The translations under genes and the position numbers were made by a program. From Chalara sp. BL73 (lineage: Eukaryota > Ascomycota > Leotiomycetes > Helotiales): a DNA stretch of 64,000 nt. The notes under the pieces are model-generated. The model was not told the origin of the DNA. It worked only from the letters and a program-made list of their open reading frames with translations, and did not search any database. The stretch covers positions 434,001 to 498,000 of the forward strand of contig CAKJVC010000143.1 of the NCBI GenBank assembly GCA_918026815.1, given 5' to 3'. Of the stretch, positions 21,190 to 32,760 are shown one piece after another; position 1 is the first letter of the stretch; every line of letters begins with the position of its first letter.

Positions 21190-23472
21190 CTACTCTTCAA
21201 GTAAATGAAACCGTTCATGAGCTGGCATAGCAAAAGCCGGCAATGAGGCTCCGCATGTAGCACACCGCTCAAAATCATTCTCTTCCAAGTCATCTTCTTC
21301 CCATTGAACATTATCAAGGACCGTGGATTGCGTAGGATACAACATATCCTCGGAACCTTCCGTACTCTTCTCCGCAGCATCATTGCCAGCACTTGGCTCT
21401 GCCCGATCGTGGAGTTCTCCCCAATCTGGTTTCGGATCAGGAGGAACGTCCCTGTCTTCAACCTTCCACTCTCTTAACACGGATTCTTGTCGCTTGAACA
21501 TTTTGCTAATGTCTCGGCCATTGCCACTATTATCATCAGAAGCTGTCTCTAATAGGTTTGTGACGCAGATGTTTATAAGACTTAGATTCCAACCGGACTG
21601 CTGGGGATGTAAGCGCCTGAACATGGGAAGCAGAGTCTCTTGAACTAGTTTCTCAACAATGGCATCAATGCTTTCCTTCAAACTGAATACAAAGCCTGGC
21701 AGCGGCCCTGACCTTGAAGTACGATTGAAGCTTCGTGATCTCGTGCCATCAGCATTCAGCGGCGGTCTAAGTCTGGTAGAAAGCCGTATCGTTTTCGGCA
21801 GTGCGATCCATCTTCTGCTTCCGTTAGCGTCATGACCTTCGTCATCTTCCATCAAATCTGTGTGCATCCTGTGGAGCAGACTCGTAGCAAGCATCTGCAT
21901 TTCTTTCAGAACCTGTGGCATTGTGTCCAGGCGGATATATGAGTCCTCGATACTGATCTGAGAAGGCACTTTTCTCATTTGTTGAACTTCAGTATCGTCT
22001 ACTCCATTCATCAGATTCCACACTTTACCGCCAATACCTCGCTCAGCTCCTGGACCACCAAGAATACTTTCCAGTATTTCTGGACCCATACCAGGGAACA
22101 GTCGTACATCTCGGACACTCACTGACTCCTTGGTAGGACCATATATCAATCCCATCTCAAATTCAGCCGGTCGGGATAGAACATGATTGCGTATTAGCTG
22201 CGCCATTTTGAACCCGATGCCTGGAATTCTGCCTATATCCTGTTGAATTGCCATTAGCCTTGCGATAAACACTTCGATTTTGAGTAGGGGCAACATAATG
22301 CTTCCTTGGCCACGTTACTACCTCGGTGGTGAAAAAAAGAAATAGATCTCAGGTATAATAGCTCGTCCATGAATCGTCAATGCTTGTACCTATGAAGTAT
22401 ATTGTCTTATGGCTCAACCTTGGGACGCGAAGCTTTCCAAGGTCCGACATTCGGGTCTCGTGAAATGGACTCTACGGTACGAGTCCAAGAGTAGACAGAA
22501 GAAAAGATATTGAAAATGGAGTTTCTGAACATGGATCAGAAAGTCTAACTACAGAGTCACACTTACATGACTGTCAATGAACTGTGTCACGTTGCTCTCT
22601 AGGCAGTTCTGCACTTCGCTTAATGAGTCGCTATTCTCAATAATATATGGCGGAAGAAGAGTTGTTTGTCCCTGAGGCTTATTGAGATTTCCAACTAGCT
22701 TCGATATGAGCTTATTTGTCGATACGCCAACCGTTGCCGTATATCCTTTTTGTTCTTCGAGGCTTGTCCTTAGATATCGTGCGTAATGCGACCCTAGAAT
22801 CAAGCGGATACTCAGCGTATCCTGGTTGTCCGTGATGACTGCAGGAGGCTGTGTATCCGATGCTGGATACCAATGCGGGGACACACACGATGCATCAAAC
22901 TTAAAACCTATTGTAGGGTCTTTCAGTCTGAGTTGAAAGAATGAATGAGAAAGATCGTTAGGGTTCAAAAGCGCTTCGTTATAGTCGATAATATCGGTCA
23001 CGTCCATGAACACCTCGTCAAATCCCAGGCGCTCAACTTTCCCGCTCCACGTGAAAGACTCTAGAAACTTGTAGAGAGCCTTTGAGGCATCACGAAATCT
23101 TCCCAACTCCTCTCCCAGGACTATGATAACATCCGGGCATATTTTTCGGGCCTCACTAATCAGCTGTAGCTTATGTAGTCCTCGTCGTCTTGCTTCATAA
23201 TTGCATGTGACAATAATTTGCTTCTGCTGCACGGCCTAGCTCTCGGGTCAGCCTTATGTACGCCCAACACGAGGAGAAGCCACGGTAGATTCGTACCAAC
23301 GGTAGGGCTTTCAAGGCAGGATTCTCATGCTCAAATACAGACGCGTAGAAGCAATCGTAATCCTAGGATTTGTTAGAGAACAGGAGGTGCGCAAGGTTGT
23401 GGCAGTGCTCTTGGTACCTACAAAGTGGATAATGATTCTGTTATCATTTCTCTTGGGTAATTTGGAGCTCAT
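21190..23472 (-). CDS. DNA polymerase iota (Y-family translesion polymerase)
   Basis: Copies DNA past lesions in the nucleus; a Rad30-type enzyme with a C-terminal ubiquitin-binding finger. Exons are 23422-23472, 23297-23362, 22567-23235 and 21190-22239 (611 residues), every junction in phase. Motif I reads RIIIHF then DYDCFYASVFE across the first splice. The ATCNYEAR-type nucleotide loop reads VTCNYEARRRG, and catalytic acids lie in RLGFDEVFMDVTD. The thumb DNA-binding helix-hairpin-helix is GRIPGIGFKMAQ. The last 30 residues contain CATCGASLPAF...HERFH, a CxxC...HxxxH ubiquitin-binding zinc finger at the extreme C-terminus. The third intron is 327 bp, long for this window. The start is the ATG MSSKLPKRND. 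Confidence 0.93.
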
Positions 23473-24838
23473 CTGGCAAGGAGATGCTCATGATTCTAAA
23501 TTTTTGTATTGCAATGTAACCACGTATGAGGTATCTGGCTTGAAATAATGGCTACAGTACATCAAGAAATGTCAAGGGCCACCACGCAACCGCGGGGTGG
23601 TCGCGTCACAGCGGCAAAGCGCTTGCGCTTAAATCGAGGCGGTGTGCATTTAGCTCAGAAGATGCTCCTATTATCTATCCCCCAGAGCCAGATTTATTGG
23701 CCAATAGATAAGCAAGGCGTTCTGCTAAAATTGGAGCGATGAGATGTTGGTGCCTCAGATACCAGTCATCAATTTTTGCTACGGTATAGGATTTTCGCTT
23801 CCTCTTCAATCCATGCATCTTCCTTTCCTGCCATCGTTATCCTAAGGGAGCCCCCAACATCTCGACGTGTTTATTCCTAGTTGTTTCTTTTGTCGCCCTA
23901 CCTTCGTTTGTCTTCTCGTTTCATTTCCGACAGCCAATTGTTCGTCGTGGTTCGATTTTTGGTTTGCACCTGTCCGGCCGCATCTGTGGTCGCGCACAGC
24001 GTCCTCGCATTGCTTTGTGCCAATTGACATCGACATTCCCCATACTCCGGACTTCGGTGTCTTAGTCACAGCTGCCTCTGGGTGCTTTGCTCTGGATCCA
24101 ATTAGGCACGGATGCGCCGGGGATCGTCTCGCAATTGGCTCACTGCGCAATTAGAGTCCGGGGTTACCGTAAGTATTCGCCAATAATTGCAGTCTTCACC
24201 ACAGGCGAGGGAGGCGACTAAATTGCCGCTCTCATTGCGTCAAGATCGCAAGGATTATTTCCGAGGATGATGCGGAATGGCCAGGAATAGCTCATGATTG
24301 GGAATGTACGCGTTGATGTCAGCCGCCAGGCCCGCCACCACCTGTGAGCTTGGGGATTCAACCCAATAGCAGTGATGTGACCACGCCCAACAGCGTGCAT
24401 CCCCCCAGCGCTTCCAAGGAGTCACAACCCCAACTCAGTGTTTTAAATATCTCGCTGCGCGTGTTTCCAATCATTCCACTTGCCTTGCTTCTAGAAATAC
24501 CGCGCTTAGATTGTTCACCCACACAGCAATATATATCACCTGCATGAGGCTTCCCTTGCGGCGCTCCATAAGGCTATTGTTGGCCGACGATCACAAAGCT
24601 TTGATTATAGATACTTTGTATCACGCACGAACTTCTTCCGTCTTGTTTTATATTGTTCGCGATAGCCACTTCTCATTATCAGTTTATCCATAATCTCCCG
24701 GAGACCCAGGATTTTCCGAGCCTGCATTATCCATTTTCCTGTCTACCTACTGTTGAGTTGACAGAGCGTTACTCGCCCCCTGAGGAATATCGCAAGTGGT
24801 CCATACCTCCTGGGCCAGTTCGCTGGATCTAGGTTAGA
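23473..24838. other. Divergent intergenic region
   Basis: About 1.37 kb between the polymerase start (minus) and the next plus-strand gene. Frames at 23842-24154 overlap on both strands, have no motif and look like chance. Probably the two promoters and a long 5' leader of the downstream gene. Confidence 0.5.
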
Positions 24839-26086
24839 ATGCTTGCTCCGTGCAGGCCTCATTCTTCAGTCATGTCTCTTCCAGCTCGACAATCGTCTCC
24901 TCCCAAAAGGCCAAGGCTGTCTCTCCAGATCCAGGCACCCGCTATAGCGCAAACTCTGGGAAAGTCATCAACAGCTCTAAAGGCAGACATAGATCCAACT
25001 TCTCCTACCGCTTTCAATACACTTTCCAATGCTTATGCCGTTGCTATTGAGAACGCATCTCCAAGAACAGTCAGGCCGCCAATGGGACTTCTTACGTCGG
25101 TAGGCAAGCCCACTTCATTACGGTTAGAGACAAGGTTTACACCTGGAGACGGCTATGTACTGCCGTCACAACGGACTCAGACTCCAGGACCATTTGCTGT
25201 CACATATCCCGACACTCCAAGTTCAGCTTTGCCGGACTCAACACCAACGACTGCCCATCCTCAGATTAAGGCTCTTACCTCGACCTACACCTTCACACCA
25301 CCACAATCAGCTGGCTCAACGGACTCCTCACAATCGAAAATTTTCACCTTTTCTTCAAACACATCATCTAAGAGTTCATTAAACTCTCCTCGCACACCAA
25401 GACGGAGGGCGACGATTGGAAGCCATTTCCAAGTGGCTCCATATACACATCCACGAAGCTTACATAGCATCCTTCGCAACTCACCTTTACCTCCCCGTAG
25501 TACTATAACACCCAGTACTCCAAGTCGCATGTCCCTACGGATAGCGAATCGAGCGAACAAGAAAGTCGGATATAATGATCCTCTCACCCAAACCATTACA
25601 ACAAACACATATGTCAAATCGCATATTGATCTTCTAGCAGAAGAGTCGCCTATAGTTACGGATCCGGATAGCGCACTTTCCGATTCCCTAGATCAAACTA
25701 TGGAGTATACTGGAGATGAGACCAGAGACGGCGGCCACACGCCCGGGCCGTTCGAAGAAATGCGTAGACGGATGGCAGATAGTGGATTGGAAACACCAGC
25801 TCGGAGGAAGCGTAAGCGTAGAGAGAAGAAGCGAAAGTGGGAATGGACGATCACAAATACAGACGGAGAGACTGAAATTGGCCAGGAGATAGAAATGACG
25901 GACAAAACGCCTATAACGGCGATAAAGGTCGATAAGACACCTAACACGGCAGTATGGAGAGAGGTTTCCGTCACGGATTCCGAAATGTCCGAGGCGGATG
26001 GTCCAGCTAGGAGGCCCTCAGTTGAGAGTGAGACTGGATCAGAAATGTCTTTAGACGAAAGACCCGGGACTTCGCAATCGCTTTGA
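24839..26086 (+). CDS. Unrecognised Ser/Thr/Pro-rich fungal protein, 415 residues
   Basis: A single exon from the ATG at 24839; a second in-frame ATG (MSLPARQSSP, codon 12) could be the true start. The protein is rich in Ser, Thr and Pro, with many S/T-P sites. A conserved-looking core around residues 183-225 contains PRTPRRRATIGSHF and PYTHPRSLHSILRNSPLPP. A strongly basic run (RRKRKRREKKRK) near residue 327 is a likely nuclear localisation signal, and the C-terminus is acidic and Ser-rich. Such proteins are often mis-labelled glucosidase in fungal databases. I see no enzyme domain. A nuclear phosphoprotein is the best description, as inference. Confidence 0.8.
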   Translation: MLAPCRPHSSVMSLPARQSSPPKRPRLSLQIQAPAIAQTLGKSSTALKADIDPTSPTAFNTLSNAYAVAIENASPRTVRPPMGLLTSVGKPTSLRLETRFTPGDGYVLPSQRTQTPGPFAVTYPDTPSSALPDSTPTTAHPQIKALTSTYTFTPPQSAGSTDSSQSKIFTFSSNTSSKSSLNSPRTPRRRATIGSHFQVAPYTHPRSLHSILRNSPLPPRSTITPSTPSRMSLRIANRANKKVGYNDPLTQTITTNTYVKSHIDLLAEESPIVTDPDSALSDSLDQTMEYTGDETRDGGHTPGPFEEMRRRMADSGLETPARRKRKRREKKRKWEWTITNTDGETEIGQEIEMTDKTPITAIKVDKTPNTAVWREVSVTDSEMSEADGPARRPSVESETGSEMSLDERPGTSQSL

Positions 26087-27107
26087 TGAGAATGTGCGAA
26101 GAGGGGAAACTCTATAAATAAGAATAAATAGTTAAACCATCATCCACACGTCACTAGTGTGCTTATATGTGTTTCAGATCAACTGTTGAGAAAACGTCAA
26201 TCAGGTTGACGACTCGGGTCAGCTCAGCTCAAGTGATCATGTAACAAGACCTCGTTGCAATTGCATACAGTTTATCTCAAATTTGTGCCTCTTTCACAAG
26301 TCTGCCCAATTTTTTTCAGCTCTACAACTTGAATACTCAATACTCGATTCTGTCCATTTTCTGACATCTACCTCTGACGATCCATAAGTTGGGCACATTC
26401 ATGCTCTTCAAAATACGTGTAACAATGTCCTTGAAACTTTGACACATTATACAGATCACGAAGAAGACCTACTAATTGCTTGCTCGTATGTCTCATGAGC
26501 AATCCACACCATTGCCAAAGCCAGGGCGCATGGCTGTCTTGGTGATGTTTCCAAGGCCCTTCAACCCCTACTTTAAGCGAAAAATGACCCGAACGAGTGG
26601 CAGAACCCCGCTGTGTCAGCAAATTACGCCATTGCATACGCCCTGCACAACTTGACATGCGGGGCTTACACATCCACATACCAGGCCATTTTCGCTGCTA
26701 ATTTTACTGCAATGACTCTTCACGGGCGAGGATGCCGTGATCGGCGAAGTTCGTAAGGGTTCGATATGGTGTCTTGAGAAGGGCGGTTGATTTTCAACTT
26801 ACTCTGCAATGAGATCAGAAGCCACGGCTTATACAATGTGTCATTCGAAGAGCGTGGATTAGAAATGTGGGTTTGGAGTGCCTCATGTACAGGTTATATA
26901 AAAGGATGTCCAAGGTTTGGGATGGGGGATTCATCACACAGAAAGATTTTAAGATACAGAACTCGTCTTCAAGCATAACAAACATACTCAAAAGCACCTA
27001 AGCACTTTCCGCAAAACCTCACAAGTCTTCCTCTATACCTGTGGTTCCGCATAAGTTATCAGTCCTCATAAGCCTCTCTCCCCACACCACATCACGCAAA
27101 CTACAAA
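26087..27107. other. Intergenic region
   Basis: About 1 kb between two plus-strand genes. The short minus frames at 26368-26679 and 26815-26997 show no family features. Nothing called. Confidence 0.5.
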
Positions 27108-27380
27108 ATGTCTTCCACATCCTCAACATACTCATACTCAGAGAAATCAAAAACCTCAATGGATTCCACGGCATCATACACCCCCCTTGCCGAGAAAGGG
27201 AGTGTGATGGAGAAGGAGAGCAAGCTCAAGAAGCTCGGAAGGAAGTTCGTGGAGGCGGCGAAGGAGCATCATCGCGACGTGAACGCCGCCTACGAGGCAT
27301 ATTACGGGATGGGTACGCAGCGGAGCCGAATGGCGGCGGCTGCGGGTTATAGGGAAAACGGAGAGGGAAAGAAGGCTTGA
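27108..27380 (+). CDS. Small hydrophilic fungal protein, 90 residues
   Basis: An uninterrupted ATG-initiated frame. The first 35 residues are Ser/Thr/Tyr-rich (MSSTSSTYSYSEKSK). The rest is charged and helical, with KLKKLGRKFVEAAKEHHRDV followed by NAAYEAYYGMG, a pattern seen in short fungal proteins of unknown role. No signal peptide or membrane segment. The context, with an A at -3 (CAAAATG), is good for translation. Function unknown. Confidence 0.6.
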   Translation: MSSTSSTYSYSEKSKTSMDSTASYTPLAEKGSVMEKESKLKKLGRKFVEAAKEHHRDVNAAYEAYYGMGTQRSRMAAAAGYRENGEGKKA

Positions 27381-27782
27381 AGATCGGGAGGAAGAGCGAG
27401 GTGGAGGGCATTCTTTCGGCGTTTGATGCAGGGCGTTAAGTATTGGACTTGGGTCTGGAGTTGGTTCTGGATTTGGAGTTCGCGGAAGGGAACTACCCAG
27501 AGACAAGTTTAATATAGTTCAATTGGCCATTCTTGTTCTTCTTGCCATAATATGTACCTTCCCCAAAAGTATTATCCTAGCAGCTCTCTGACGAAGTTAA
27601 TTGAAAATTCATGGCATCTAGGATGGTTATTTCAATCTTTAAGAATAAGAAGAATTGATGTGTAAATGTTTATTTATGCTACTCCTATATACATGCAGCC
27701 CAGGCTCAGACTCCCTAAATGAACGCCATGCCGTGGTTTTCCAGGTATCACAAGCAACTTTTGTTGTGCTCACGTCGTCAAC
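27381..27782. other. Convergent 3' intergenic region
   Basis: Gap of about 400 bp between the 90-residue protein (plus) and the end of HAS1 (minus); nothing recognised. Confidence 0.6.
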
Positions 27783-30421
27783 TTACGCGCCTCTCTTCTT
27801 GAAGCTTCCGCCTTGTTTTGGCTGGCTTCCATATGCTCTCCGTCCTTGTGGCTTCTTGTCTCGACTCATGCTTGATCCGAGTTGTATGTCAATCCTTGGA
27901 GGCGTCAAAAATCCGAAAGACTTTGCTACTTTCACGAGATCGAGCTTGTGAACGCTGTAGATTTAGTTAGCAAGAGTACAGGCCAAGCCTTGGGCACCAC
28001 TTACTCAAATATACTCCGCAAAGAGTGGCTGGCATACGCTTGGAGATAACTTTTATAGCCGTCCTTTGCACTCTTATTGAGGTAGTAATTTTGTGAGATT
28101 AGTTTTTCCAGCTGGCTTTGGACACTAAAAAGCAGAGTTAGTGGAGGCATGTTTACAGTCCGACAGTTTCTTGCTTACTTGACAATCTTCTTCGCAGGAA
28201 AGTCAAATTCAACAACGGGTACACGAGCTGTTTTCAAATGGGATAGGAATCCAACTGTACGGAAACGTCAGCAGAGCGATACATAAGAGCAGAGTATGCG
28301 ATCACCTCACCTTCTGATGGCTGGAGAAACATCAAGGACCGGCCTTTCCCGTTTGACCCGCGTGCTGTCCGTCCGACCCGGTGGATATAGTCACGAGGAT
28401 CATCTGGGGGATCGTCTGAAGACATGTTAGCATAATCGGGGGGGGGGGGTTAGGTTTTGGGTAATGGGACAAGATAACTTACATTGGACAATCCAATCCA
28501 CGTGTGGAATATCCTATGTTCCCGGTTAGACTAGTCGATTTATACACGACTGAACTTGGAGTGAAGCGTGCTTAATTACTCACAAGACCACGGGCAGCAA
28601 CATCTGTGCAGATCAATGTCCCGCTACTTGCGTTGCAGAACTCGAAACTATTACCGGGTCAGCAATCTTATATTTCGTTAGGATACCGTAGTAGGACGAG
28701 ACTCTTACAATGTATTTGTCCGCTTTTGTTGCTTTAGTTTACCATGGAGCTCAAGCACTGGGAGGTCGATAAAATTCAGGAGTTCGGCATGATATCTTAC
28801 TGATGCGCAACTTGAGAAGAAAACAACTAACAACCCGATTAGGCTAGTCCCATAACGATCTTCCCACTTTTATTGAGGTACTTACTGGTTTTCTTCTTAA
28901 GGTTGCGCTTGAGGAATGAAAAGAGCAGAAGGAATCTAATAATGGAGAAGTTAGTGGGCTATTCATCGAAGTTCAATTTTGAGAGGCACCTTTTGTCTGA
29001 TTCGCAAACAACATATCCTTGCTCCAATCCCTCGACGGTAGAGAACTCTTTCTGACTATCAACATTGATGAAGACGGGCCCAGGTCGAAGGGAGATTCGC
29101 GCAAGATCCTCAACCTTGGTCGTTTGTGTGGCCGAAAATAATAGAGTCTGCCGTTCATCCTTTGGAAGTATCCTGTAGGTTAACGTGTTAGCTATCTTTA
29201 TTCTTAATCACCATAGCCATAGTAAAATGTGATAAGATATAATTTAATAGGTGAACTCACTTCACAATCTGTCTCATCTCATCCTCGAAACCCTGTGTAC
29301 CGCAAAGTCCGCGTTAGCAAATATGTCTTTGTAGTGCCGGTCCACATTCAACGCTTGAGAATGGCAGTTCTCAGTGGCTTCAGTGAAGAAGACATCTCCT
29401 AGATCATTACAAGCATGCACTCTCTCTTTTAAGACTTACAATCTCTAATATGCGATCGGCTTCATCAATGACTAAGGCCCTATCGCAGAAGCACACATTA
29501 GCTTCTTGTACTCCCTAAGTTTTTTAGTATGATTGCATAATATATACTTACTTCAGATTCTTGAAAACGAATCCTTGGGTGCCCTGTAGGTGATCCAGTA
29601 ATCTACCCGGCGTCGCAATCAGTAGATTGACTCCCTTCGCTAGCTTCTCCGCTTCTGCTCGTTTTGATGCCCCACCAATCACTATCCCATATGTCTGCGA
29701 GTGATGTTCCATGAGCTCTCGCGCAACACCAAAAATCTGAAGCGCAAGTTCTCGAGCTAAAAAAATCCAGTCAGATGCCATTGTAACCCGACGCCTATCA
29801 GAGTAGAAAATACTTACTTGGTGACACAATTATGACACCAGTACCGTTTCTTGGCTTGAACCGTAATGAGCTTAGCAATTCCACGGCAGGAATTAAGAAT
29901 GCCAGCGTTTTCCCGGAGCCTGTCTTAGCAGCTCCTAGGACATCTCGGCCCGCCAGAATAGGCGGAATACCTCTGCGTTGGATTTCTGTCATAGTCTCGA
30001 ATGAGATGGCTTTCAGAGTTTTCTCCGATAGATTCAATTCCGAGAACTTCGTAGCTTCTTCACCAGTTGTTGGCAGCGTCAATGCTCCTAGGTCATCCGC
30101 CATGCCCTCCGCCGAAATGGCGTCAACCACTTCGCCATCTGTTTTAAGGTCGGCACCAGCTTCCTGCTCTATAGGCGTCTCATCAATGTTAATCCCCGCA
30201 TCTTCGAGGACTCCCATTTCCACAGTATCCTCATTCTCTTCCGTTGCGTCTTCCGATTCGTGAATCTCCTTTGCTTTCTTGTGCGCCTTTTCGAGCTTCT
30301 CTTCCTTTGACCGCTTCACTTTTTTCACAATTGGCGCAGGAGCAGCGGCCTCTTCTTTCTCGGCTTTAGCACTGCCATGCTTCCTCTTACGTTTTTTGTT
30401 TTGTATTTCGACGGCGTCCAT
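27783..30421 (-). CDS. has1: ATP-dependent RNA helicase HAS1 (DEAD box), 13 exons
   Basis: Nucleolar helicase for 18S/25S rRNA maturation. I read 13 exons summing to exactly 600 codons: 29818-30421, 29552-29756, 29440-29479, 29261-29292, 28990-29172, 28886-28935, 28709-28826, 28584-28647, 28483-28513, 28311-28415, 28179-28254, 28005-28124 and 27783-27954. Motifs in order: [15 protein letters not shown]-motif, [17 protein letters not shown] (split by intron 1), [34 protein letters not shown], and HRVGRTARG. The C-terminus SFKKRGA is typical. The start [14 protein letters not shown] has an ideal context (ACCATGG). Twelve introns is far more than any other gene here. A G-run at about 28439-28450 lies in an intron. 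Confidence 0.95.
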
Positions 30422-31723
30422 GGTTTGCGTGGTTGTTGGAATTGGCAAAATCGCGTTGAAGTCAAGGCTATATGTTCAAATAATTTTTCTATGCCACTCC
30501 GATTAGATAACGCTAGCGCCGATATGTGGCTGTGCGAACAATTCTCTAGCCACACTAGTTATGCATTTCTATTGCCAAGGAATTTTTTGTGATATTAATC
30601 ATCAAGGAGACAAACCATGAATTGCTACTATTGTCTAAACTGCCAACATATGTAAATAGCTCATTAAATATCAAAACACACCAATTTCCTTTACTTGAGT
30701 GAGAAAATTATTTCACCATCAACTTGTCACGAGAGCCGACAAGATCATCACCAGTACACTCCTAGTCTCAAGCTAGCCTCTAAGATATATGAAAAGGGTG
30801 GTCTAGGTTGGGTCGAGGTTACTCAAACATCTGAAAACTACCCACCAGAGTAATTTATATGTTTTAGACTTTCGAGACCTACATTCGCACCTACCAGAAC
30901 CTCCTGTGTGCCTTGTTTGATAATGGAACACTTCACATTGACGGCCTTCTCAAATGATCCTGCAACTACCGGAGAGTAGTCCCAGTAATCTTTCTGTGCA
31001 CTAGCGTTAAAAAGTGTCTTTTTCGCCATGGTCGGCTACTTGTAGATATTATCATGCCTGTGTGTCAAAGAATTGGAACATGCTGTGTGGGTAAGCAAGA
31101 AATTGGAGTCTGGACTAGTAGGAGCAAATGTTGCATCTCCCACAGGATGCTTTAATTCTACGTTCGGAGGATATATGGGCAGTGGTACTAGAAAAGAAAG
31201 CCCTCTGAAGAGTATATGGCGCATTGTTGAACATCAGAGCACGCCTTTCAAACTTGCAGGTATCTGATGCATATAATTCAGTTCAATTGCTCGTCCACAC
31301 TGCCGGAGACAACTTCATGACGTCCATTTAATCCAACTTCTAGGCTAGTTCATGCATGAGAGAAGCAAAGAACGTGGAACACCTAACCTGACATAGTTTA
31401 AGAAATAGCCTATGCCGATTACTAATATTGCAACATCGCACTAGCGAATTAATGACGGAGTCCCAGCAGCAAATTTTGAGCAACAAAATCAAGGAACGTG
31501 TGCTACTGCTCTCCCACTCTTTTTTCTGGGTTCAAGACCCAAGCCACGCTGCATCCCACCTAGTTGAGCCGAAAATTGCAGTATCTTGGGATCTATATGT
31601 ATTTCCTGCGTGTAGGCGTTATCATTATATACCTGTCTTTTTTCCCCTGGCAACTAGTAAAACACTTGGGCCTGCCTTAGAAACCCGCCACATCGCGCCA
31701 CCCATTGCAAAATCGCTGGAGAC
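30422..31723. other. Intergenic region between HAS1 and ERV25
   Basis: About 1.3 kb. A minus frame at 30838-31029 starts with ATG (MAKKTLFNAS) and encodes 63 residues without a recognisable motif; a second minus frame at 31036-31224 adjoins it. Neither has enough support to be called. Contains the promoter of HAS1 and the 3' end of ERV25. Confidence 0.45.
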
Positions 31724-32539
31724 CTAAATAAGATGCTTCGACCTGTTCACCAATTAGCTTACAAGTTTTCAAAAAGGCACTTGACATAACATACCTGAAG
31801 TATGCCCTCAGATATATGACCTGCCAGGCTCCCAATGCTACCAACATGCCCATAGTGCTGAACGCAAACCATTTTACTCTGTTGTTTGTACTCTCGTTCG
31901 TATCTCGGAGCTTCTGTTCTCGAGATCGAAGGTACTCCATCTCACTCACGATCTCAGCTACCATTTCCTCGATGCGCCGTAGTTCAGTCTCGACTGGCTT
32001 GAGCTTCTCACTTGCTTGTACGGCCGACCAGTCTTTGGCATCTGCTCCAATATCGATATCGAGCTCAACGTGTCGGACTGGGTGTCGTACACCTTGGGCT
32101 AGAGCTTATTTTAGAATTGCACTGTGACAAGGGACACTGGGAATGCTTACCACCAGAAAGGTAGTTCTCGAAGCATACATCGAACGATGCATCTGCATGA
32201 GAGGTGAATGCCATTCTCTGTTCTCCAGTTACATCCTTTGGCCGTCCATATTCATTTCCAACAGCATCCTTAATCTGCAGAAGTCCAGATCAGTAAATGT
32301 GCCCCCAATCGTATCAATATACGTACGTGCATATTGAGAATCATTCCATCTCCTTTGTATCCATCCACGGTGGCAGTAACAACCACCAGCGTGTCCCTTG
32401 CTACGAAATTTCGAATACATCGTTGGCCTCTCGAATCTCCTTGATGGTAAGCCTCGACATCGAATTTTAGAGCCTGCCCGCACGCGACAAACAAAAGCAA
32501 ACTGTACAACGAGTACAGAAACGTTCGAGAGGCTGCCAT
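31724..32539 (-). CDS. erv25: p24 family COPII cargo receptor ERV25 (p24-delta)
   Basis: Membrane protein of ER-Golgi vesicles that forms heteromers with EMP24. Exons are 32327-32539, 32151-32274, 31795-32098 and 31724-31742 (219 residues, in phase). It has a signal peptide (residues 1-23, [16 protein letters not shown]), then the GOLD domain: [44 protein letters not shown] coiled coil precedes the TM helix [17 protein letters not shown]. The cytosolic tail is YLRAYFRSKHLI, with the Phe/basic trafficking signature. Its last residues are encoded in a 19-bp final exon. The gene is divergent from U1-C with 221 bp between the ATGs. Confidence 0.95.
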
Positions 32540-32760
32540 TCTGCGAATTGGTCGAATTGTTGTTCAAATCTAGAATTCTGGTTCGCGGCGCATTAAGGGG
32601 ATCAGGAAAGGGACACTTTTTGGTTTGCAGGGATCCATCAGCCAGAAAGGTCGCGCAGCACGTGATTCATCGCGAAACTCATGTCTTTATCAATTAGGCA
32701 CTTAAGACAGTCAACAGCTTTCTTCTGCAACAAAAAGTATACATCTGCACGTCTGCCAAA
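32540..32760. promoter_or_regulatory. Shared bidirectional promoter ERV25 / U1-C
   Basis: The 221 bp between the two divergent ATGs must hold both core promoters and both 5' leaders. A CACGTG hexamer is visible near 32658. No strong TATA box was seen on either side. Confidence 0.6.

Noticed and set aside
22240..22296. Extra N-terminal residues on the last polymerase iota exon (MLPLLKIEVF...)
   Set aside because: Splicing from DSH at 22567 to DIGRIPGIGF at 22239 restores the family sequence; these codons are intron.
30838..31224. Two short minus frames (63 and 62 residues) between HAS1 and ERV25
   Set aside because: No motif and no splice logic linking them; kept as intergenic.
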